From Methanolobus profundi (lineage in GTDB: Archaea > Halobacteriota > Methanosarcinia > Methanosarcinales > Methanosarcinaceae): a DNA stretch of 64,000 bases. Positions 23,962 through 32,499 of the stretch are shown here, one piece after another. How positions within the stretch are numbered: position 1 is the stretch's first letter; every line of letters starts with the position of its first letter. Location: NCBI RefSeq assembly GCF_900114835.1, contig NZ_FOUJ01000002.1, positions 1 to 64,000 of the forward strand. The letters are read 5' to 3'. The notes beneath the pieces were generated by a model. It searched no databases, was not told where the DNA came from, and saw nothing but the letters and a program-made list of their open reading frames with translations. The position numbers were made by a program, and so were the translations under genes.

Positions 23962-24465
23962 CTGAGGACTGATCTTACGATACGCATACTGGGATTTGGG
24001 AATCCCCTTATGGGGGACGATGGTATCGGCATCCATGTGATCGAGCATTTGAAACAGATGCACGCAGAACTTCCGGATAATGTGGAAGTTATAGATGCCG
24101 GAGTCTGCGGATTTGATGCACTTGGTCTGCTGGAAGGTGCTGAAAAACTGATAATCGTTGATTCGGTAAAAGGTGTGGGAGACATTGGATCGATACATCG
24201 ATTCGTAATGGATGACATAAGGAAAGCCACATCAAGATGTCATTTATCGCTCCATGGGACATGTCTTGCAGATGTACTCTGCATGGCTGAACATATACAG
24301 GAAATTCCAGAGGAACTCATTATATTTGCTGTTGAGGTTGACAGGACAGATGATATATCACTCTGCATCTCCGACAGGGTGCAAGCTTCCCTGAATGAAA
24401 TTGTGACATCCATCCTTGATGAACTTGGTTCAGGAGCAGTTACTGAGCAGTACATTCAGAAATAA
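23962..24465 (+). CDS. vhtD: hydrogenase maturation protease (VhtD/HyaD family)
   Basis: This protease removes the C-terminal peptide of the large subunit after nickel insertion. The family N-terminus ILGFGNPLMGDDGIG is complete here only if translation begins before 24010, since ATG 24010 would delete ILGFGNPL. No ATG, GTG or TTG lies suitably upstream in this frame; GGAAAGGA at 23949-23956 points to CTG 23962 or ATT 23959. Other metal-binding blocks are present (DAGVCGFDAL near 45 and the conserved SLHGT near 100). The family call is firm, the start is not. Confidence 0.85.
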   Translation: MRTDLTIRILGFGNPLMGDDGIGIHVIEHLKQMHAELPDNVEVIDAGVCGFDALGLLEGAEKLIIVDSVKGVGDIGSIHRFVMDDIRKATSRCHLSLHGTCLADVLCMAEHIQEIPEELIIFAVEVDRTDDISLCISDRVQASLNEIVTSILDELGSGAVTEQYIQK

Positions 24466-24549
24466 ATACCAGCTTTCTCCAGACATTTATCATGATCGTA
24501 GCACATACCTATGGAACCATGTCTTTGCTGCTTCATTTTATAGGATCAA

Positions 24550-24569
24550 GGAGAGAGATCAGTCTCTCC
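24550..24569 (-). terminator. hairpin at the end of the multihaem cytochrome gene
   Basis: GGAGAGA/TCTCTCC form a 7 bp stem with a 6-base loop that overlaps the stop codon at 24559-24561. It lies between two convergent genes and may act as a bidirectional terminator. Confidence 0.4.
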
Positions 24570-25800
24570 TCCTTATGAACGTCAGTGCTGCAATTGTTCC
24601 GGCTACGGCCAGGATCGCTTCAAAACCTGGTTGTGAGGGTGCTGACTTGCGCCCTATTACTGAATTGAAAAGTATCCTGGAATTATCCAGATATTCATAG
24701 GTACGCTCCTTATTGTGTATCCCATAACTTCCATCCCCCTTTACCGCTTCCATATAGAAAATGGCATTGTTGTAATCTGCCAGTGAAGCATTGTATTCAG
24801 AAGTACCGTTCAACCTTTCAAGCGATACGCTTGCATTTGCTTTCAGAGTTTCAAGATCATCAAGTCTTTCAGCAACAATTCCCTGCTTTGCTTCGAGGAC
24901 CGGAGTGAAGAATTCCTTATGGCAATCATAACAGCCATTGGAAGAATCAGGACTGAACAACAATTCCGGTTCAAGATCAAAGGTATGTCCGGTTATGGCA
25001 GTTTCTCCTGAAGTATCATTGAATTCACGAGTGGCCATATGACAATCTGAACAGCCTATGTTCACAGGATGCACGCCATTGTCATAGATAGAGTTGTTAT
25101 ACATCTCCCAATTTGGATGAAGCACTGAAGTGGTCATACCATCAGGTGATACATTTTGTGAATTGTGACAGTTCCCACACAGCAACACCTCATCCTCTAT
25201 CCGGTAATCTGCAGAGTGAGGGTCATGGCAGGCGACGCATGTTATACTCCATTCAGAAACATCAGATGCTTCAGGAACCTCATCAAGGTTCAGCCCGTAA
25301 ACATCTTCATCAGCCAGATTTGGAATTGCACCGTCTGTGGACTTGCATGACACACATGAATTATCCATTTCGAGAATGAACGGCTCTCCTACGTCGGCAG
25401 GTTCTGAATGACTCATCGCACCATCTATGTCGAAACCTTCTTTCCCGAACTCATCCCATTCCTCGATCACAGGATGACTGTCACCCCTGTGGCAGGTCCC
25501 GCATATCTCAGCAGAAAGGTTCACTTCCGGCACGTTACCAAAAGGACTACCAATGTGAACATCATAGCCCCCTGATGGCGGAGCATGGCACACCTCACAT
25601 GATATAGGATCAATTGTTGCTTCTGATCCAGCATGTACAGATATATTCCATGCATTGTATATACCAGAATGACAGCTCTTACATTCCTCAGGTTGCCCTG
25701 CAACGGATGTCATAGTTAAAATGAGTACTACACCCAGTGCTAAATAAGCATATTTCGCCAGATAACTCCCCCATATCCAATTGATAATATTCTGACCCAA
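24559..25800 (-). CDS. multihaem c-type cytochrome with PGF-CTERM-like anchor
   Basis: A 413-residue exported cytochrome. An N-terminal hydrophobic segment (about 15-34) acts as signal or anchor. Seven CxxCH motifs (CKSCH, CEVCH, CGTCH, CVACH, CGNCH, CSDCH, CYDCH) and one CxxCK (CVSCK, about residue 150) predict eight haems, one perhaps lysine-ligated as in cytochrome c nitrite reductase. The late GDGSYGIHN segment also recalls that superfamily. The C-terminus has PGF followed by a hydrophobic helix and RRR, as in archaeosortase substrates. It faces the hydrogenase operon convergently and may exchange electrons with it; substrate unknown. Confidence 0.85.
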   Translation of the reverse strand: MGQNIINWIWGSYLAKYAYLALGVVLILTMTSVAGQPEECKSCHSGIYNAWNISVHAGSEATIDPISCEVCHAPPSGGYDVHIGSPFGNVPEVNLSAEICGTCHRGDSHPVIEEWDEFGKEGFDIDGAMSHSEPADVGEPFILEMDNSCVSCKSTDGAIPNLADEDVYGLNLDEVPEASDVSEWSITCVACHDPHSADYRIEDEVLLCGNCHNSQNVSPDGMTTSVLHPNWEMYNNSIYDNGVHPVNIGCSDCHMATREFNDTSGETAITGHTFDLEPELLFSPDSSNGCYDCHKEFFTPVLEAKQGIVAERLDDLETLKANASVSLERLNGTSEYNASLADYNNAIFYMEAVKGDGSYGIHNKERTYEYLDNSRILFNSVIGRKSAPSQPGFEAILAVAGTIAALTFIRRRD

Positions 25801-25982
25801 TTATATTTAAAAAATTGCACCTGGAAGTATCAACAAACGATCATTCTGAACAGATATATGATTTATCGATGGATGAACACGGTCCTCACAGTTGTTCATA
25901 TATCGTGTCCTACAAAGACAGATCATTTTTTCGTTGATGTTTATTAACAATAAACTCATCAACTGAACATAGAGGTTGATCC

Positions 25983-26324
25983 ATGTCCATCGATCATATC
26001 GGCTGCTGCGGTGCATACTGCAGAACCTGTAAACCATTCAACACCGGCTCGTGCAAGGGATGCAGACTCGGCTATGACACCGGTGAAAGGGACATAATTA
26101 AAGCAAAATGCCAGATGAAGGTATGCTGCATTGGGAAAGGTTATACGACCTGTGCTGACTGTCCTGAAATTGGGTCATGTCCGATGATCAATGAGTTCTA
26201 CGGCAAGAACGGGTACAAATATGGAAAATACAGGCAGGCAACTGAGTTTATCAGAGAGAATGGATACGAAGAGTTTTTGAAGATTGCTGAGAATTGGACA
26301 AATGCCCATGGAAAATACAAATAA
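25983..26324 (+). CDS. DUF3795-family cysteine-rich protein
   Basis: 113 residues with 11-12 cysteines in the DUF3795 pattern: CCGAYCRTC near the start, CKGCR, CQMKVCC, then CADCPEIGSCPM. The spacing suggests bound iron-sulfur clusters or zinc. ATG 25983 lies after a GAGGTTG site. DUF3795 proteins are frequent in anaerobes, and their function is not established. It overlaps the following nucleotidyltransferase-like gene by 23 nt. Confidence 0.8.
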   Translation: MSIDHIGCCGAYCRTCKPFNTGSCKGCRLGYDTGERDIIKAKCQMKVCCIGKGYTTCADCPEIGSCPMINEFYGKNGYKYGKYRQATEFIRENGYEEFLKIAENWTNAHGKYK

Positions 26325-26616
26325 CACTACAACAGAAGAGCATATCAAGCAGCTTCGCGAGCTATTACCAGAGCTGGAGAAAAAGTTCAATGTGAGCTCT
26401 CTTGCGATATTTGGTCCTTATGTAAGAAATGAAGAGAACAAAAAAAGTGACCTCGACTTGCTTATAGAATACAGTGAAATGCCCGGATTGCTTGGATTCA
26501 TTGAGCATGAGAAGTACCTTTCTGATAGATTGGGAATTAAAGTTGGCCTTATACTCAAACCTGTCCTGAAGCAAATGGTTGGAAAAGACATAGTGAACGA
26601 AACCATATTAATATAG
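26302..26616 (+). CDS. MNT-type minimal nucleotidyltransferase, altered motif
   Basis: Proteins of this family usually serve as antitoxins (MntA) that modify HEPN toxins. The 104 residues contain the fold with LAIFGPYVRNEENKKSDLDLLIEY: the usual GS is GP here, while the DLDL metal-binding pair is intact. ATG 26302 or 26308 are possible; both overlap the DUF3795 gene. No HEPN toxin gene is beside it, so it is an orphan. The lost serine may reduce nucleotide binding. Confidence 0.75.
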   Translation: MPMENTNNTTTEEHIKQLRELLPELEKKFNVSSLAIFGPYVRNEENKKSDLDLLIEYSEMPGLLGFIEHEKYLSDRLGIKVGLILKPVLKQMVGKDIVNETILI

Positions 26617-26702
26617 AAATGGATCTGTAGCTGCTGACCAGTGGCTAGTTCAAATATTCTCTGGACAAACAACCTTAAATAAACTCACACGCACCTATCA
26701 CC

Positions 26703-26906
26703 ATGAACCCGGGCAGTGCCAGAAAGAACATCAAAATAGGACTTGACGTGGGAATAGTCCTGAAGCAGGATCAGAAAAATGGCAAGATCACCAGAGGTAT
26801 TGTCAAAAGGATCCTGACAAATTCCTCATCCCATCCTCACGGAATAAAAGTTCAACTGGAAGATGGTCGTGTTGGAAGAGTAAAGGAAATTCACTCCGGT
26901 GAGTGA
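26703..26906 (+). CDS. YwbE family protein (DUF2196)
   Basis: 67 residues starting at ATG 26703, with the family features GLDVGIVLKQDQ, TRGIVKRILTNSS and HPHGIKVQLEDGRVGRV. This is a small KOW/SH3-like beta barrel thought to bind nucleic acid, conserved across bacteria and archaea without a settled function. It has its own TATA-like element about 30-40 nt upstream (TTAAATAAA near 26673). Confidence 0.85.
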   Translation: MNPGSARKNIKIGLDVGIVLKQDQKNGKITRGIVKRILTNSSSHPHGIKVQLEDGRVGRVKEIHSGE

Positions 26907-26925
26907 ATAGATTCTTTGTTCCTTT

Positions 26926-27114
26926 TCAGGAATTCTTAGTATAGCATGCAAAACTCTTATTACAGCTTGTACATTTTGAAGTGGACTTATAAATTGCTCC
27001 GAAGTCTACCGGTTTCCCGGAAGTGACTGAAACACATACGATGCTCTGTCCCAGAGGTATTGTTGCAATTATTGGAGTTCCACACCCCGGACATAACACA
27101 TTTTCGATTTTCAT
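26926..27114 (-). CDS. small zinc-ribbon-like protein (62 aa)
   Basis: ATG 27114 to a TAG stop at 26938-26936 region end; the frame gives 62 residues with a CPGCG pair at 8-12 and a CTSCNKSF pair near 48-55, typical of a rubredoxin-like zinc ribbon. The centre is hydrophobic beta. I do not recognise the family. The 15 bp tandem repeat and a perfect hairpin lie within 110 bp upstream. Confidence 0.6.
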   Translation of the reverse strand: MKIENVLCPGCGTPIIATIPLGQSIVCVSVTSGKPVDFGAIYKSTSKCTSCNKSFACYTKNS

Positions 27115-27177
27115 AGATATATTCCTCTCTAGCTTAGCTTACGAGATAGATCGTCTAAAAATAAGGACAAAGAAAAA

Positions 27178-27224
27178 GTCGGTCAGACAGATGTCGGTCA
27201 GACAGATGCCGATCAAAAGATCGG
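27178..27224. repeat. 15 bp tandem repeat plus perfect hairpin
   Basis: GTCGGTCAGACAGAT occurs twice without a gap (27178-27207), directly followed by CCGATC-AAAA-GATCGG (27209-27224). The block sits between two leftward small zinc-protein genes, so it may be the control region or terminator between them. Confidence 0.6.
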
Positions 27225-27267
27225 TCGTATCTGCCTTAATAAAATATTCCAGAATTGTAATATGAAA

Positions 27268-27468
27268 TTAGTATCTGGCTGGTCTGTGTTTCTGGAAGCA
27301 TTCCCTGCAGTATACAGGTCTGTCACCAGATGGCTTGAAAGGTACTTCGGTCTCCTGTTTACAGTCAGAGCATGTTGTCTTGTGCATTTCTCTTGGACCG
27401 TTGTTTGACCTAAAGCCGCCACCGCCGCCGCCGCCTCTACTGTTTCCGCCTCTGTTATTGTATCCCAT
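27268..27468 (-). CDS. CxxC-x17-CxxC zinc protein with RGG-rich N-terminus
   Basis: ATG 27468 follows AGGAGATAA. The first 25 residues are Gly/Arg/Asn rich (RGG-like, with a run of seven Gly), and the rest holds CSDC and CREC pairs 17 residues apart, a known CxxC-x17-CxxC zinc domain of archaea and bacteria. The RGG-like part suggests RNA or DNA binding. The length of 66 residues is typical for methanogen members. Confidence 0.8.
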   Translation of the reverse strand: MGYNNRGGNSRGGGGGGGFRSNNGPREMHKTTCSDCKQETEVPFKPSGDRPVYCRECFQKHRPARY

Positions 27469-27844
27469 TTGTTTATCTCCTAATATATTTATATAGTCCG
27501 CACAGCAGAACCGATACTGAGAATTATCGCATGAACAGTTTTACCTGTTTTTACCAAATCGCTCATTCCGATACGGCTACTTCTTACTGTCAGCAATTGT
27601 TAAAAGAAGCACGCAAAAATAGAGTAACCCTTTATTAAATCGTTGAGCAATCGAACTAGTACATAAGACGGGCCTATGGTATAAATAACCGGTGCTATCA
27701 ATTAAGAATAATGTAAAATAAATTCATACTTCTCGATGAATATATCATGGAACTTCAAGTAAGTTCAGTATCCACAATAAGAGTATGGAAGGACAGCATA
27801 TAAGTAAAGCTATTTCAGACCAAAGCGTAAAAATAAAAAAGTGA
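27469..27844. other. intergenic region without recognised gene
   Basis: 376 bases. A leftward TATA-like TATATAAATATATT (minus strand, about 27482-27495) directly upstream of the RGG zinc gene is the only clear signal. The remainder has TATA-like pieces (GGTATAAATAACC near 27678) that could start a rightward transcript, but no reading frame of use follows. Confidence 0.35.
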
Positions 27845-28369
27845 TCATGCGGGTACAGCACCCGCATTTTCCACCTGGCTCAGTTGCAGTTTCTGCTCAT
27901 CTTTGAATATCCTGTCAATATCAAGCAGTATAAGCAGTCTGTCGTCAACCTTCCCTACACCCTGTACATATTTCCCGGCAATTCCGGAAACAAGGATATC
28001 AGGTGCAGGTTCAATATTTTCACCTGGTATGTTCAATACCTCATTAACCGAGTCAACGATCACTCCTGCGGTCAGGTCACCTATTTCCAGTACCACAATA
28101 CGTGAGTTCTCACTCGCATCCTTATGGACCATCCCAAACCTTGCTGCAAGGTCGATGATCGGGATTATGCTTCCACGAAGGTTTATCACCCCTTTCACAT
28201 GATCCGGTATCTGCGGGATCTTAGTGATAGAGGGTATGCGAATGATCTCTTTTACTTTGTATATCTCAATACCGAACTCTTCATCGGAAAGCTGGCATAT
28301 GACCATCTGGAGCAGCTCTGTAGAAGAGCTGCTTTCCTGTGTACTTGATCCTGTCATTATAGAAGCCAC
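27845..28369 (-). CDS. cheW: chemotaxis coupling protein CheW
   Basis: CheW links receptors to the kinase CheA. The 174 residues match the family throughout: QMVICQLSDEEFGIEIYKVKEI, then VKGVINLRGSIIPIIDL (near 63-79), and late VGKVDDRLLILLDIDRIF. GTG 28369 or ATG 28357 (with GGTGG as ribosome-binding site) can be the start. It directly follows the receptor gene, so the two form an operon. No cheA is present in the window. Confidence 0.93.
   Translation of the reverse strand: MASIMTGSSTQESSSSTELLQMVICQLSDEEFGIEIYKVKEIIRIPSITKIPQIPDHVKGVINLRGSIIPIIDLAARFGMVHKDASENSRIVVLEIGDLTAGVIVDSVNEVLNIPGENIEPAPDILVSGIAGKYVQGVGKVDDRLLILLDIDRIFKDEQKLQLSQVENAGAVPA
27847..27867 (-). terminator. hairpin terminator at the end of cheW
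   Basis: ATGCGGGT-5 nt-ACCCGCAT forms a perfect 8 bp stem that includes the cheW stop codon. On the minus strand it is followed within 8 nt by a T-rich run (CACTTTTTTATTTTT). Confidence 0.6.
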
Positions 28370-28373
28370 CGTA

Positions 28374-31316
28374 TCAGACCAATCTCATATTCGAAGGACT
28401 GAACGATCTCCTTGCCATAGTGGAATTCTGGGTTTCCAGACGGAACCTTGATACTACATCCTGCATACTGGTCGAGACAGCAGCAAGTTCCTGGGCGGAC
28501 CTGGATAGCTCCTGCATGGAGTCTGCCTGGGACTGGACAGACTCAACTGCTTCCTGTGCCCCTGCAGCGGATTGCTCTGCAATGGCAGATACCTCTTCAC
28601 TGGCAGATGTAACCTGTTCGATCGATGCGGACTGTTCCTCTGCAGCAGCGGCGATCTCCTGGGACATCTTCACGATGGTATCTCCTGCCTTAACAACCTC
28701 TTCGATAGCAGAGACAGACTGTTCCAGAGAAGCTGCTCCTGTTTCAACCTCTTCGGTACCTTTCTTCATGGATGACACTGCATTGTGTGTTCCTTCCTGC
28801 ATCTGCTGGATCAGCTGTGCGATCTCCTTTGCAGCCTTACCGGAATCCTCAGCGAGCTTTCTTACTTCATCAGCCACGACAGCAAATCCGCGTCCGTGCT
28901 CACCTGCCCTTGCAGCCTCAATAGCAGCATTCAGCGCAAGGAGGTTGGTCTGGTCTGCTATCTTTGTGATCAGACTGACGATCTCCCCGATCTGTTTGGA
29001 TTTACCGTCAAGGTCCTGAATAACATTTGAAGAATCATCCACCGCAGATTTGATGCTGTTCATCTTTAAGCGCAGCTCCTGCGACATTGTACCAAGATTC
29101 TGTATAAGATTGTTAGAGTCAACAGCATTCTGTGCAGCCTCATCGGAATTTCTCGCTACTTCCTGAACAGTGCGACTCATGTCAGCCATTGATAATGAAA
29201 CCTCTTCGGTCTTTGAAGACTGTAGCTGCATACCTCTTGATATCTCATTTACAGTGCTGGTCACCTGCTCGGATGTAGCTGCAAGTTCCTCAGTAGATGC
29301 AGACATTTCCTGTGCCGTTGAAGCGATCAATTCGGCATTCTCACGCATGACACCCACAACATTCTGAAGCTCATCACCCAGACCATTGAGTGTATCACTG
29401 AGTTCTCTGAACTCTCCCTTCGCATCTATTGAGAACCTTGTGGTGAGATCACCGTCTGCATACGCATTGATGACCCTTGCAGCCTCGTTGAGCGGACCGA
29501 TGACAGCATCAAGGGTATCGTTTATTCCTGTTACGATCTTTCCGAAGTCACCTTTATGCTTTGATGCATCTGCACGGAAATGGAGCTGACCTTCTACAGC
29601 CGCCTCTATCAATGAATCGGTATCAACTATCAGGGATTTAAGATTTGAACGGACCTGCTCTACGGTCTCATTGATGAAAGCCTTCTTACCAGGGAACTGT
29701 TCAAGCTCAGCATCGAAGTTACCTTCTCCGAATTCCTTGATACATGCCATTGCCTTTTTCTTAACGCTGATGTGGCCATTGACCATGTTGTTGACCCCCT
29801 CGGCCATTTCGTAGTAAGCACCTTCGAACTTATCCAGCGGGATAACAACATCAATATCACCCAGATCATGCTGTACGGACATGTTGTTCATTTCATGGAT
29901 GAAGCTCTTGACATTACCACGCAATTCCTCAATGGTGTCATTGATGAACGCTTTCTTGCCAGGGAACTGTTCAAGCTCAGCATCATAGTTACCCTTACTG
30001 AACTCAGCAACACAGGCCATTGCCTTCTTCTTGACACTGATGTGACCGTTGACCATGTCGTTGACACCCTCGGCCATTTCATAGTAAGCACCTTCGAACT
30101 TGTCCAGTGGTATAATAACATCAATGTCACCAGCATCGTGCTGTGCGGACATGTTGTTCATTTCATGGATAAAGCTCTTGACATTGCCACGTAATTCCTC
30201 AATGGTCTCATTGATGAACGCTTTCTTGCCAGGGAACTGTTCAAGCTCAGCATCATAGTTACCCTTGCTGAACTCGGCAACACAGGCCATTGCCTTCTTC
30301 TTGACACTGATGTGACCATTGACCATATCGTTGACACCTTTAGCCATTTCAGCATAGACACCATTGAACTTGTCTTCCTGAATGACAACATCGATATCAC
30401 CGGCATCGTGCTGTTCTGACATGTATGCCATTTCACTTGTGAACGTGTTGAATTCGTCTATGAGCTGATTGATGTTGTTCTTGATCTCATTGAAATCGCC
30501 TTTGTATTCATCAGTGATCTTCTCAGGAATATCACCCTTTGAGATCCTGTCCACGTATTCTGCAGAAACATTAAGCGGTCCTGTCGTGGAATCCAATGTT
30601 TCATTGATACCATCAATCAAAAGCTTGAACTGACCTTCATATTGGGAAGAATCCGCCCTAAAATCGAGTTTTCCTTCTTTTGACGCATTTGCCAACTCAA
30701 CAGTTGCATCTATCATGCCTTCGACATTTTCCATCATCCTGATAAATGAAGGGACCAGTCTGTCGTTCTCTGAACGTCTGCCTGTTCCATTCCCTATCTG
30801 ACGATATCTTTCAAGGTCACTGATATCCCCGCTTGCTATGTTCTGTGCAGTATCTGTAACATGCATTAATCTGTCACGAACCTCGTTTACCGCACTACCG
30901 ACTTCAGCATAGATACCCTGGTAGTTCCCTTCTACATTCACTGTGAGATCGTTCACTGCCATTCTTTGCAGCACAGTGTTCACTTCTGCCATGCCACCAA
31001 GACTATCAATACATTCATTGATGTTGTTCTTGATCACATTTAAATCGCCTTTGTAGTCTTCAGTGATCTTTTCAGGGATCTCGCCTTTTGAGATCTGGTA
31101 GATGTATTCTGCAGAAACATTCAAAGGTCCGATCAGCAGATCAAGAAGAGTGTTGATACCTTTCAGAATTTCCCTATCGGTCCCTTCATAGCCATCAACT
31201 CTGGCACGTGTATCCAGTTTACCCTCAAGTGCAGCTTCTACAAGCCTGAGTATCTCTTCAACAGCATTGGAATTATTTTGCTTGATTTCCACAAAATCGT
31301 TTTTTTCATCTGACAT
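28374..31316 (-). CDS. cytoplasmic methyl-accepting chemotaxis protein with poly-HAMP repeats
   Basis: A 980-residue chemoreceptor. No transmembrane segment is visible, so it is soluble. Residues 20-650 consist of repeated HAMP-like units (e.g. [38 protein letters not shown]). Three of these, in the middle, are nearly identical 90-residue copies. The signalling domain (about 690-960) has the conserved tip [22 protein letters not shown]-like sequence and the QxxASI-type methylation helices. It is followed by cheW. It may sense an internal signal or bind another membrane receptor. Start ATG 31316 follows GAGGGACAT. Confidence 0.92.
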   Translation of the reverse strand: MSDEKNDFVEIKQNNSNAVEEILRLVEAALEGKLDTRARVDGYEGTDREILKGINTLLDLLIGPLNVSAEYIYQISKGEIPEKITEDYKGDLNVIKNNINECIDSLGGMAEVNTVLQRMAVNDLTVNVEGNYQGIYAEVGSAVNEVRDRLMHVTDTAQNIASGDISDLERYRQIGNGTGRRSENDRLVPSFIRMMENVEGMIDATVELANASKEGKLDFRADSSQYEGQFKLLIDGINETLDSTTGPLNVSAEYVDRISKGDIPEKITDEYKGDFNEIKNNINQLIDEFNTFTSEMAYMSEQHDAGDIDVVIQEDKFNGVYAEMAKGVNDMVNGHISVKKKAMACVAEFSKGNYDAELEQFPGKKAFINETIEELRGNVKSFIHEMNNMSAQHDAGDIDVIIPLDKFEGAYYEMAEGVNDMVNGHISVKKKAMACVAEFSKGNYDAELEQFPGKKAFINDTIEELRGNVKSFIHEMNNMSVQHDLGDIDVVIPLDKFEGAYYEMAEGVNNMVNGHISVKKKAMACIKEFGEGNFDAELEQFPGKKAFINETVEQVRSNLKSLIVDTDSLIEAAVEGQLHFRADASKHKGDFGKIVTGINDTLDAVIGPLNEAARVINAYADGDLTTRFSIDAKGEFRELSDTLNGLGDELQNVVGVMRENAELIASTAQEMSASTEELAATSEQVTSTVNEISRGMQLQSSKTEEVSLSMADMSRTVQEVARNSDEAAQNAVDSNNLIQNLGTMSQELRLKMNSIKSAVDDSSNVIQDLDGKSKQIGEIVSLITKIADQTNLLALNAAIEAARAGEHGRGFAVVADEVRKLAEDSGKAAKEIAQLIQQMQEGTHNAVSSMKKGTEEVETGAASLEQSVSAIEEVVKAGDTIVKMSQEIAAAAEEQSASIEQVTSASEEVSAIAEQSAAGAQEAVESVQSQADSMQELSRSAQELAAVSTSMQDVVSRFRLETQNSTMARRSFSPSNMRLV
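29655..30450. repeat. three tandem copies of a 270 bp unit inside the chemoreceptor
   Basis: The same stretch (minus strand coding for [15 protein letters not shown]) recurs at about 29672, 29942 and 30212, exactly 270 bp apart. Copies 2 and 3 are closer to each other than to copy 1, which suggests recent duplication or gene conversion. Confidence 0.85.
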
Positions 31317-31634
31317 TGATGTCCCTCGTTTTATGGACTGTTACGTTATTTACAATATCGAGTAACATTTGTGTATATACAAAAACAGTAGAATAAACTC
31401 AAATATACTAACGTGCAGACCCTATCTCTCATAAATTTCAATAGTTCACAATGTTATGTGCGAACAGATGTATATACATCAAAAATAGTATATAAATATT
31501 ATTATAATTACAATTGTGAATTCTTTGATATAATTTAAGTAATGATCTCACGCACCAAATAACTTCGACCAGACAGATGCCCGGTCCTAAAAAAAGGATT
31601 AATACCCTTAAAAACATAGTTTGAAAAGGATAAC
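31317..31634. promoter_or_regulatory. divergent intergenic region with a 14 bp palindrome
   Basis: 318 AT-rich bases between the receptor gene and the dioxygenase-like gene. It has a leftward TATA-like GTATATACAC region (about 31370-31380). A perfect palindrome GATGTATATACATC lies at 31467-31480, inside a longer AT-rich tract with several TATA-like stretches. No gene is evident here. Confidence 0.4.
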
Positions 31635-32450
31635 ATGAGTGGAGAAACATCAGATAACGGGAAGATGCCTGTACTATTCATCGGGCACGGATCACCAATG
31701 AACATAATTCAGGACAACAGCTACACACAAAGCCTTGTAAAGCTGGGAAAGGAGCTTCCAAGACCTGAAGCAATTATGGTCGTTTCAGCTCACTGGATGA
31801 CCGATGGGACATATGTTACGTGCGATGAAAAACCCAGGACCATCTATGATTTCTATGGATTCCCAAGGGAACTGTACAATGTGGATTACCCCAGCCCGGG
31901 TTCACCTGAGAAGGCTGAGCTGGCATGCAGAACTGTGAAAAAGGAACCTGTGGAGTGCAGTGACCAGTGGGGACTGGACCATGCATCATGGGCAGTTCTC
32001 AGACATATGTATCCTGAAGCCGACATTCCGGTCTTTGAGATGAGCATTGACTACTCGTTCAATGAATGGCATCCAAAGATGATGCAGCATCACTACGACA
32101 TGGCAACCGAGCTCAGAGAACTAAGGGAACAGGGAGTACTTATTATCGGAAGTGGTAATATTGTACATAACCTGGGCCTCATCGATTTCATGAACGTAAA
32201 TGCAAAGCCCTATGAATGGGCTGTAGAATTTGATGAGAAGGTAAAGGCCAACCTTCTGTCCGGAAACCACAGGGACCTTATCGAATACCTGAACATGGGT
32301 GAGACTGCAAAGCTGGCAGTGCCGACACTGGACCACTATCTGCCCATGATATATACGATCGCATTACAGGAAAAAGGTGAGACTCTGGAGTTCACTCATG
32401 AAGGATTCCAGCATGCATCCGTTTCCATGAGATGCTTTAAGATAGGATAA
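31635..32450 (+). CDS. DODA-type extradiol dioxygenase family protein (YgiD-like)
   Basis: 271 residues with the family marks FIGHGSPMN (near 14-22), VVSAHWMTDG (near 53) with a metal-binding His, a second His in HASWAVLRHMYPEAD, and the late His near HHYDMA. Family members use Fe or Zn at a His-rich site and cleave catechol rings such as DOPA. In a strict anaerobe an oxygen-dependent ring cleavage is unlikely to be the physiological role, so the substrate is unknown. ATG 31635 follows AAAAGGAT. Confidence 0.9.
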   Translation: MSGETSDNGKMPVLFIGHGSPMNIIQDNSYTQSLVKLGKELPRPEAIMVVSAHWMTDGTYVTCDEKPRTIYDFYGFPRELYNVDYPSPGSPEKAELACRTVKKEPVECSDQWGLDHASWAVLRHMYPEADIPVFEMSIDYSFNEWHPKMMQHHYDMATELRELREQGVLIIGSGNIVHNLGLIDFMNVNAKPYEWAVEFDEKVKANLLSGNHRDLIEYLNMGETAKLAVPTLDHYLPMIYTIALQEKGETLEFTHEGFQHASVSMRCFKIG

Positions 32451-32457
32451 AAATAAT

Positions 32458-32476
32458 TCAGCCGATGAGGCTGAAA
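32458..32476 (+). terminator. hairpin after the DODA-type gene
   Basis: TTCAGCC-GATGA-GGCTGAA, 7 bp stem, 8 nt after the stop, between two convergent genes. No long T run follows, so termination strength is uncertain. Confidence 0.4.
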
Positions 32477-32499
32477 TAACAAAAACATAGAATACCAGA

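Noticed and set aside
27178-27207. CRISPR-like or phase-variable repeat
   Set aside because: Only two units without spacers and outside any reading frame.
29772-30194. Rightward open frame opposite the chemoreceptor repeats
   Set aside because: It repeats with the same 270 bp period as the receptor's coding strand, which is the mark of an antisense shadow.
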